NCBI GenBank assembly: GCA_964394585.1
Contig: CAYMYI010000184.1
Span: 1-5,889, forward strand
Length of the DNA: 5,889 nt
Direction of reading: 5' to 3'
Source of the DNA: CAYUJH01 sp964394585
GTDB lineage: Bacteria > Bacteroidota > Bacteroidia > Cytophagales > Flammeovirgaceae
The notes beneath the pieces were generated by a model that saw only the letters and a program-made list of their open reading frames with translations, had not been told where the DNA came from and ran no database searches. Below are positions 1-5,889 of this stretch, piece after piece. The position numbers and the translations under genes are program-made. How positions within the stretch are numbered: position 1 is the first letter of the stretch; each line of letters begins with the position of its first letter.

Positions 1-60
1 CAGCTTTTCGAACCGTTTCCAGCGTTCTTGGTTTTGTTTCACAAAAGCAGCTTCGCGCAT
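1..60 (-). CDS. 5' end of a SpoIIM/DUF95-like membrane protein (partial)
   Basis: Read on the minus strand, an ATG at 60-58 opens a frame that runs off the left edge without a stop. It gives 20 residues beginning MREAAFVKQNQERW. This charged, amphipathic opening resembles my recollection of how Bacteroidota 'stage II sporulation protein M' (DUF95) proteins begin. Those are multi-pass membrane proteins of unknown function, often found near RDD-domain and MoxR-type ATPase genes in non-sporulating bacteria. No membrane segment is visible because only the N-terminus is present. There is no Shine-Dalgarno box upstream, as for the other genes here. It lies downstream of the M3 peptidase gene on the same strand, 128 bases away and beyond a possible terminator, so it is probably a separate transcription unit. 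The reading frame is fairly secure; the family name is a recollection from 20 residues and needs the neighbouring sequence. Confidence 0.55.
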   Translation of the reverse strand, partial: MREAAFVKQNQERWKRFEKL

Positions 61-124
61 GAGGTATACAGTTTATTCAGTTTTAGGAAAGATAATGAAA
101 AGAACGGATACTAAAAGATTAGCG

Positions 125-177
125 CCAAAAAGGGGGCAAAAGGCCAATTGATGTAAATCGCTACGGTTTTTTGCCCC
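125..177 (-). terminator. Possible long-loop intrinsic terminator of the M3 peptidase gene
   Basis: A perfect 9-base inverted repeat, GGGGCAAAA at 133-141 and TTTTGCCCC at 169-177, starts just 11 bases beyond the M3 stop codon. In the peptidase transcript the stem would be followed directly by CUUUUUGG (132-125), a short U tract. The 27-base loop is longer than usual for an intrinsic terminator, so folding may be slow. The same palindrome on the plus strand is not followed by a comparable T run. Position and U tract favour a terminator, but it could be only a stabilising 3' hairpin. Confidence 0.45.
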
Positions 178-188
178 AGCTACTCATT

Positions 189-2228
<2,040 letters not shown>

Positions 2229-2265
2229 AGGAAATGGAGTTTAGTATGGATGAAATGATTGTTCA

Positions 2266-2273
2266 CAAAAATA
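2266..2273 (-). promoter_or_regulatory. Candidate Bacteroidota -7 promoter element for the M3 peptidase gene
   Basis: On the minus strand these bases read TATTTTTG, an exact match to the Bacteroidota primary sigma factor -7 consensus TAnnTTTG, 38 bases before the peptidase ATG. I see no convincing -33 TTG at the expected distance upstream. An 8-base element with two free positions in AT-rich sequence arises easily by chance, so this is only a candidate. Confidence 0.3.
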
Positions 2274-2336
2274 TACATACGGTTATAGAGAAAAGATTTC
2301 CCAACCCCTAATTTATTTGCAAAACCTTTCAAAATC

Positions 2337-2954
2337 ATGAATATGCAATCAATCAATACCATTGTTTTTGACCTCGGCGGCGTGCTGATCGATTGGAACC
2401 CACGCTACTTGTACAGCAAGCTGTTTGAGAACGAAGAGGAAATGGAGTACTTCCTTACGCAGGTGTGTAGCCCAACTTGGAACGCCCAAATGGATGCAGG
2501 GAAACCGTTTGCCCAAGCTATTGCCGAGCTGTGCCAACAGCACCCCACGTACAGTGCGCATATCGAGGCATACCATACACGTTGGGCAGAAATGCTACAG
2601 GGCACTTTTACCGAAACTGAACAGGCACTGTATGCACTTACTCGCTCGGGACGCTACCGTATGTTGGCACTTACCAACTGGTCGGCAGAAACTATTTCGG
2701 TTGCCTACCGAAAATATCCACTTTTTAGTTGCTTTGAAGGCATTGTGGTTTCGGGCGATGTAAAACTGATTAAGCCTGACCCCGCCATCTTTCAGCACCT
2801 GATGCAGCAATACCGTGTTATGCCATCTGAAACGTTATTTATCGACGATGCAGCGGCAAACATTGCTACAGCAAAAACGCTTGGGTTTCATACGATCCAC
2901 TTTCAATCTGGTGTGCAATTGCATCAAAAACTCAATACGCTAACCCTCTTGTGA
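2337..2954 (+). CDS. HAD superfamily hydrolase, subfamily IA (YihX-like phosphatase)
   Basis: This 205-residue protein contains all four HAD motifs. Motif I is VFDLGGVLIDW with nucleophile D12; motif II is ALTNWS (T113, S116); motif III is K146 in LIKPDP; motif IV is FIDDAAANIATA with D170 and D171. A helical cap of about residues 20-95 lies between motifs I and II, as in subfamily IA, and the length is typical. The usual second Asp of motif I is Gly (DLGG), as in the DLGN/DLGG branch that includes E. coli YihX, an alpha-glucose-1-phosphate phosphatase. Related HADs dephosphorylate small metabolites in the cytosol, but the substrate cannot be read from sequence. ATG 2337 was chosen; a second ATG at 2343 is equally possible. 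There is no Shine-Dalgarno box. The stop codon is one base before the next gene's ATG, so the two are probably co-transcribed and translationally coupled. Confidence 0.92.
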   Translation: MNMQSINTIVFDLGGVLIDWNPRYLYSKLFENEEEMEYFLTQVCSPTWNAQMDAGKPFAQAIAELCQQHPTYSAHIEAYHTRWAEMLQGTFTETEQALYALTRSGRYRMLALTNWSAETISVAYRKYPLFSCFEGIVVSGDVKLIKPDPAIFQHLMQQYRVMPSETLFIDDAAANIATAKTLGFHTIHFQSGVQLHQKLNTLTLL

Positions 2955-2955
2955 T

Positions 2956-3606
2956 ATGTGGCGGATTATTTTCTTGTTTCTCAAAGCGTTTTTACTAGTT
3001 ACCCTTCCATTTATATTGCTGATTCGTGGAGCTATTTTCCTGCACTTATTTAGCGGTTTAAATGCATGGGTTGCCTTGTTTTGCTCAGCGATGGGCACCG
3101 CTTTTTTACTTTTACTATACATTCGGTTTGCCTTAAAACGGTTTTTAGGGGTAAAGCAGCTTTCACGCGCTATGCGGCGCATACAGTACCTGCTCATTGT
3201 GAGTATGGTCTTATTTTATACAGGGTATGGCGTGATAAACTTCTCTAAAAACAATGCAAAATCGGAGCGGCAACATAGCGAATTCCGTAAGCTACACCCC
3301 CATTTGCGCATAGCCATTTCTACTGTAATTTTCTTGGATATGAACTTGGTAGTAACTGATATGGGGCGTAAAAAACTCGACTATCGCCTCATGGGATTAC
3401 CTCCCAAGGAGCGCTCCATGCATTATGTGCAGCCCGATGGGTACATCCATGCGATTGACCTGCGTACCCAAAACCGAAGCGAATTGCGGAACTTGCTAGT
3501 CCGAGGCTATTTTATGCTAATGGGCTTTGGTACATTGCGGCATAGCGGTACAGCCGACCATTTGCACATCTCGATTCCTACGCAAGAAAATTTACATGCA
3601 CTTTAG
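2956..3606 (+). CDS. Membrane-anchored protein with a possible M15-like peptidase domain
   Basis: This 216-residue protein has no family I can name with certainty. Three hydrophobic segments are visible, at roughly residues 4-32, 36-58 and 77-95, followed by a soluble C-terminal domain of about 115 residues. That domain reads LRIAISTVIFLDMNLVVTDM (117-136), then SMH (154-156), DGYIHAIDLR (161-170) and ADHLHIS (200-206). The order SxH...G...AxD...HxH recalls the zinc site of M15 peptidases (VanY/DacB-like D-Ala-D-Ala carboxypeptidases), with H156, D168 and H202 or H204 as candidate ligands. H156 to D168 is 12 residues instead of the usual 7, so the match is imperfect. If it is an M15 relative, a cell-wall peptide substrate outside the inner membrane is conceivable; topology is not determined. 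The gene follows the HAD gene by one base and is probably translated by coupling. The coding call is strong; the function is an inference. Confidence 0.85.
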   Translation: MWRIIFLFLKAFLLVTLPFILLIRGAIFLHLFSGLNAWVALFCSAMGTAFLLLLYIRFALKRFLGVKQLSRAMRRIQYLLIVSMVLFYTGYGVINFSKNNAKSERQHSEFRKLHPHLRIAISTVIFLDMNLVVTDMGRKKLDYRLMGLPPKERSMHYVQPDGYIHAIDLRTQNRSELRNLLVRGYFMLMGFGTLRHSGTADHLHISIPTQENLHAL

Positions 3607-3631
3607 CCAGGGAAATCCATCTTTCTGTAAA

Positions 3632-3656
3632 TTCAGATTTTTCTCTAATATCTGAA
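3632..3656 (+). other. Weak hairpin after the HAD/membrane-protein operon
   Basis: TTCAGAT (3632-3638) and ATCTGAA (3650-3656) form a perfect 7-base stem with an 11-base loop, starting 25 bases after the membrane protein's stop codon. The stem is A/T-rich and is not followed by a T tract (CAGATAAATT follows), so it is not a good intrinsic terminator. It may protect the 3' end of the upstream mRNA or be chance. The rest of the gap (3607-3708) is AT-rich leader for the prohibitin gene, and I see no clear TAnnTTTG promoter in it. Confidence 0.3.
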
Positions 3657-3708
3657 CAGATAAATTGTATATTATTATAAATCCATTTTTCATAAACTAA
3701 AATATGCT

Positions 3709-4527
3709 ATGAACAACAGATCATTAACTTTTATCATTATCGCCGCAGTTTCTTTCATAATACTGCTAGTGGTGATCAATAATATCATGATTACGATTCC
3801 CTCAGGAAACTCAGGAGTACTTTATCGGAAATTTAGTGGCGGTACCGTAACCGACGAATTCTTCGGAGAAGGAGTGCATTTTACTGCCCCTTGGAACACA
3901 ATGTATTTATACGATGTCCGCACCCAAGAAATTGAAGAAAGCATGGAGGTACTTTCGGCAAATGGGCTTTCGATTAAAGTAGATGTCTCAGTGCGCTTTT
4001 CGCCCGACAAAACACAGCTTGGCACCATTCACCAAACGATTGGGCAAAATTATTTGCAAAAAATCATCATTCCGGAAGTGCGTTCTTCTACTCGGAAAGT
4101 GATAGGCACATACACCCCAGAAGAGTTATATTCTAGCCGCCGCGACGATATTCAACAGGAAATTTTTGACGAAACAAAAGCGAGTGTTAAAAATAAAAAT
4201 TTGAACCTCGACGCACTGCTGATTCGAAGCGTAGAGCTACCGCCCACTATCCGAGCTGCTATCGAAAACAAACTGAAGCAAGAACAAGAATCGAAAGAGT
4301 ATGAATTCCGCCTAACTAAGGAGAAGAAAGAGGCTGAACGTAAGCGTATTGAAGCAGAAGGGATTAAAGCATTTCAGGATATCGTATCAGAGGGCATTTC
4401 CGATAAATTGCTGAAGTGGAAAGGCATTGAAGCTACGCTCGAGCTGTCCAAATCGGAAAACACCAAAGTGATTGTTGTAGGAGGTGGCGAAAGCGGGCTG
4501 CCCATCATCTTAGGAAACCAAAATTAA
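3709..4527 (+). CDS. Prohibitin-type SPFH/Band 7 membrane protein
   Basis: This 272-residue protein is typical in length for prohibitins. It opens with one membrane anchor (about residues 7-29, FIIIAAVSFIILLVVINNI). An SPFH/Band 7 domain follows (about 30-200), with the family pattern IPSGNSGVLYRKFSGG, then VSVRFSPD, then IIPEVRSSTRKVIGTYTPEELYSSRR. A charged helix rich in E, K and R (about 180-225) should form the coiled coil that builds ring or cage assemblies. The C-terminus has a hydrophobic stretch with VVGGG (256-260). Prohibitins and the related HflK/HflC scaffold inner-membrane microdomains and often restrain the FtsH protease; no ftsH, hflK/hflC pair or nfeD lies in this window, so the partner is unknown. 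ATG 3709 precedes the membrane anchor directly; there is no Shine-Dalgarno box. It is a monocistronic gene with a strong terminator behind it. Prohibitin fits better than HflC or flotillin by length and core motifs. Confidence 0.93.
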   Translation: MNNRSLTFIIIAAVSFIILLVVINNIMITIPSGNSGVLYRKFSGGTVTDEFFGEGVHFTAPWNTMYLYDVRTQEIEESMEVLSANGLSIKVDVSVRFSPDKTQLGTIHQTIGQNYLQKIIIPEVRSSTRKVIGTYTPEELYSSRRDDIQQEIFDETKASVKNKNLNLDALLIRSVELPPTIRAAIENKLKQEQESKEYEFRLTKEKKEAERKRIEAEGIKAFQDIVSEGISDKLLKWKGIEATLELSKSENTKVIVVGGGESGLPIILGNQN

Positions 4528-4553
4528 CGTGTTGAAATGCTGAAAGAAAAATC

Positions 4554-4583
4554 AAAAAGGCTGCTCATTAAGCAGCCTTTTTT
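4554..4583. terminator. Bidirectional intrinsic terminator between the prohibitin and LuxR genes
   Basis: GGCTGCT (4559-4565) and AGCAGCC (4571-4577) form a perfect GC-rich stem around a five-base loop, CATTA. The stem is flanked by AAAAA (4554-4558) and TTTTTT (4578-4583), so it extends to 12 pairs and gives a U tract in either direction. It begins 26 bases after the prohibitin stop and ends 11 bases from the stop of the convergent regulator gene, exactly where a shared terminator is expected. This is the clearest non-coding signal in the window. Confidence 0.92.
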
Positions 4584-4593
4584 AATGTGTAAA

Positions 4594-5256
4594 TCAATCG
4601 AGTAGCTTGTATTTCGTAACAAAATACAGCAAAGAAGTTGTGTTTTTCATCCCTAACTTACGTAAGAGGTTTTTTCGGTGAGTTTCTACCGTATTTAAAG
4701 AAATATCGAGTGCTTCGGCAATATCCTGATTGCGTGAACCTTCGGCAATATGCCGAATGATTTGTTTCTCTCGCTTAGTTACGGTACTCCAAAGGGCACG
4801 ATCGAGTACTTCGACGTAACTTTCACTTTGTTGCAGATGTGTCAAATCAAACTCAATATTAAGAAGATGCTCTACTTCATCGGCTTCATCGCGGGTATGC
4901 ACTTCTACATGCACCAACATTGTGTGCCATTGCTGGTCTTTTCCCTTCAGCCGATAGGTTCCAATCCATGGATTTGAAGCATTTTCAGCAAAATGGGTAA
5001 ACAAGTTGGCACGAAAATCAGCATCTTCCGGATGGATATAATCCATCAAAATTCTGCGACCGGCTTTTCCCAAATCGGCAGGTTTATAGCCCAGTGTACT
5101 TAAAGCAGAGTACTCGCCATATAGTACTTTCTCGCGCGAATGCACGTACACCACTGCCGGTACAGGCAGGGCATGTGTCGCATCAATTTCTGCACTTGCT
5201 TCGAAGTCTTCTAGCTGGTTTTTTAAGTTTTTAATGGCACTCAAGATAGTTCTCAT
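4594..5256 (-). CDS. PAS domain-containing LuxR-family transcriptional regulator
   Basis: This 220-residue protein has two parts. Residues about 28-140 look like a PAS sensor fold: a VPAVVYVHSREK strand, then GYKPADLG, the PAS marker YIHPEDADF at 73-81, and a strand-rich end that leads into a short linker helix. Residues about 156-218 form a LuxR/GerE helix-turn-helix: TKREKQIIRHIAEG, then NQDIAEALDISLNTVETHRKNLLRKLGMKN, with the conserved E163, the recognition helix around 187-198, and KLG. There is no receiver domain or kinase, so it is a one-component regulator that may sense a small ligand or redox state; no haem or flavin ligand is obvious. Such PAS-LuxR proteins are common in Bacteroidota, mostly without known targets. 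The gene converges on the prohibitin gene across a shared terminator and diverges from moeA, with a 170-base control region. ATG 5256 is the only start that keeps the whole PAS domain. Confidence 0.93.
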   Translation of the reverse strand: MRTILSAIKNLKNQLEDFEASAEIDATHALPVPAVVYVHSREKVLYGEYSALSTLGYKPADLGKAGRRILMDYIHPEDADFRANLFTHFAENASNPWIGTYRLKGKDQQWHTMLVHVEVHTRDEADEVEHLLNIEFDLTHLQQSESYVEVLDRALWSTVTKREKQIIRHIAEGSRNQDIAEALDISLNTVETHRKNLLRKLGMKNTTSLLYFVTKYKLLD

Positions 5257-5365
5257 AAGCGTTTTTAATTATAAATGGTAGTGGAAAAAATAATAGATTT
5301 CATTAGAAAACAAGCTTATATCTTACATAGTGTTTTATATTAATGCTAAACTAAAAACTCCATAC

Positions 5366-5406
5366 ATAGTTGCACGATAATCATGAAAATATTCCATTGC
5401 AACTAT
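5366..5406. repeat. Perfect 9-base inverted repeat upstream of moeA
   Basis: ATAGTTGCA (5366-5374) and TGCAACTAT (5398-5406) are exact reverse complements separated by 23 bases. The arms are 32 bases apart, about three helical turns, so a dimeric or tetrameric protein could meet both on one face of the DNA. The moeA start lies 20 bases past the right arm, so the repeat is within the probable promoter or leader. It is not followed by a T tract close enough to look like a standard terminator, although TTTTTT does occur 12 bases later. Confidence 0.5.
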
Positions 5407-5417
5407 TACATGTGTAA
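5406..5417. promoter_or_regulatory. Short palindrome TTACA-TG-TGTAA in the moeA leader
   Basis: The two five-base arms are exact reverse complements around a TG centre and end nine bases before the moeA ATG. Its left edge shares one base with the 9-base inverted repeat. A protein bound here would cover the ribosome-binding region, which would suit a repressor, but a palindrome of this size can occur by chance in AT-rich DNA. Confidence 0.25.
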
Positions 5418-5426
5418 CTTTTTTCT

Positions 5427-5889
5427 ATGAGAAATAAAAATCTTATATCGGTAACCGAAGCAGAACAGCAAATAGAACAATGCTTGGGAAGTTTTGCCAC
5501 ACAATCGCTTCCGCTTCCGCTATGTGTGGGTAAAGTGCTGCAAGAAGAGATACGAGCTGACCGCGATTTCCCACCGTTTCACCGAGTGATGATGGACGGG
5601 ATTGCCATAAGCTACGATGCCTGGCAAGCCGGCGTTCGTTTGTTTGCAATCGAAGGGATTCAAGCCGCAGGCAGCCCCCAAAAAAAACTAGAAAACTCCA
5701 CCGAAGGATGCCTTGAAGTAATGACAGGTGCTCCCCTGCCCCACAATACTGATACTGTAATCCGCTATGAAGATGTAACCTTAGAAAACGGAATGGCGCA
5801 TGTTCAATGCGATTCGGTTTCTCCAAAGCAGCACGTGCATGCCCAAGGGAGCGACCACCCACAACATACACGTTTGCTGCATAAAGGAA
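5427..5889 (+). CDS. moeA: Molybdopterin molybdotransferase MoeA, N-terminal part (partial)
   Basis: The frame from ATG 5427 is open to the right edge, giving 154 of the usual roughly 390-410 residues. MoeA inserts molybdate into adenylylated molybdopterin, the last step of molybdenum cofactor synthesis in the cytosol. Diagnostic motifs are present: VTEAEQQI near the start, EEIRADRDFPPFHRVMMDGIAI (in pieces, residues 40-61) with the conserved D57 of MDG, and CLEVMTGAPLP with VIRYEDV (residues 95-117), part of the substrate-binding region. The Ser before MDG in E. coli MoeA (SAMDGYA) is replaced by Val-Met here, as I recall for Bacteroidota homologues. The molybdate-binding and MogA-like domains lie beyond the window. 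There is no Shine-Dalgarno box; the leader is T-rich. Other moa/mob genes probably follow downstream, which cannot be checked here. Confidence 0.95.
   Translation, partial: MRNKNLISVTEAEQQIEQCLGSFATQSLPLPLCVGKVLQEEIRADRDFPPFHRVMMDGIAISYDAWQAGVRLFAIEGIQAAGSPQKKLENSTEGCLEVMTGAPLPHNTDTVIRYEDVTLENGMAHVQCDSVSPKQHVHAQGSDHPQHTRLLHKG

Larger units (their letters stand above)
5257..5426. promoter_or_regulatory. Divergent AT-rich control region between the PAS-LuxR gene and moeA
   Basis: These 170 bases between two divergent start codons must hold both promoters. They are very AT-rich and contain no supported small gene. I see no full TAnnTTTG promoter in either direction; on the minus strand TAGTTTAG is one mismatch away. 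The octamer TACATAGT occurs twice (5324-5331 and 5363-5370), 39 bases apart, and two inverted repeats lie on the moeA side. This is a plausible place for regulator binding, including binding by the adjacent LuxR-type protein, but nothing in the sequence proves it. Confidence 0.6.

Noticed and set aside
95..151. An 18-codon basic ORF on the plus strand with AGGAAA upstream
   Set aside because: It is very short, runs into one arm of the inverted repeat at 133-177, and has no recognisable sequence; the AGGA is probably chance, since real genes here lack such boxes.
2940..3197. An 85-codon ORF on the minus strand over the operon junction
   Set aside because: It is antisense to the HAD end and the first membrane segments of the next gene; its basic composition is the expected shadow of a hydrophobic coding strand.
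3709..4527. Phage-defence or anti-phage role for the SPFH protein
   Set aside because: SPFH proteins can occur in defence settings, but this one is a standard-length prohibitin flanked by housekeeping genes, with no nuclease, TIR or other effector nearby.
5443..5871. A 142-codon ORF on the minus strand
   Set aside because: It lies antisense to moeA, whose motifs are clear in the plus frame; its translation has no recognisable domain.

Overview
The window looks like ordinary chromosome from a member of the Bacteroidota, probably on the Cytophagales/Chitinophagales side. Three things point there: the style of the protein families (a Dcp-like M3 peptidase, a SpoIIM/DUF95-like N-terminus, a prohibitin, a PAS-LuxR regulator, and MoeA with a Bacteroidota-type MDGIAI motif); moderate base composition with AT-rich intergenic regions; and a lack of Shine-Dalgarno sequences, since the gene leaders are A/T-rich without a purine box. 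No genus can be named from sequence alone. There are no transposases, CRISPR arrays, tRNAs, rRNAs or phage genes.

Layout. 1-60 (-) is the first 20 codons of a gene leaving the left edge, SpoIIM/DUF95-like. 61-188 is a gap with a long-loop inverted repeat that could terminate the next gene. 189-2228 (-) is a complete M3 zinc metallopeptidase resembling peptidyl-dipeptidase Dcp. 2229-2336 is a divergent promoter region. 2337-2954 (+) is a HAD-family hydrolase. One base later, at 2956-3606 (+), lies a protein with three membrane segments and a C-terminal domain that carries a possible M15-like (D-Ala-D-Ala peptidase-like) metal-site signature. 3607-3708 is a short AT-rich gap. 3709-4527 (+) is a prohibitin/SPFH protein. 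A strong bidirectional terminator at 4554-4583 separates it from the convergent 4594-5256 (-) gene, a PAS plus LuxR-type HTH regulator. 5257-5426 is a divergent AT-rich control region with two inverted repeats. 5427 to the right edge (+) is the first 154 codons of moeA (molybdenum cofactor synthesis).

How they fit together. Most genes are single housekeeping or stress functions: peptide degradation, phosphatase, membrane quality control and cofactor synthesis. The only clear operon is the HAD plus membrane protein pair. The regulator and moeA share a control region, which suggests but does not prove a regulatory link. I found no convincing undescribed multi-gene system. The items most worth a second look are the membrane protein with the possible M15-like metal site and the inverted repeats between the regulator and moeA.
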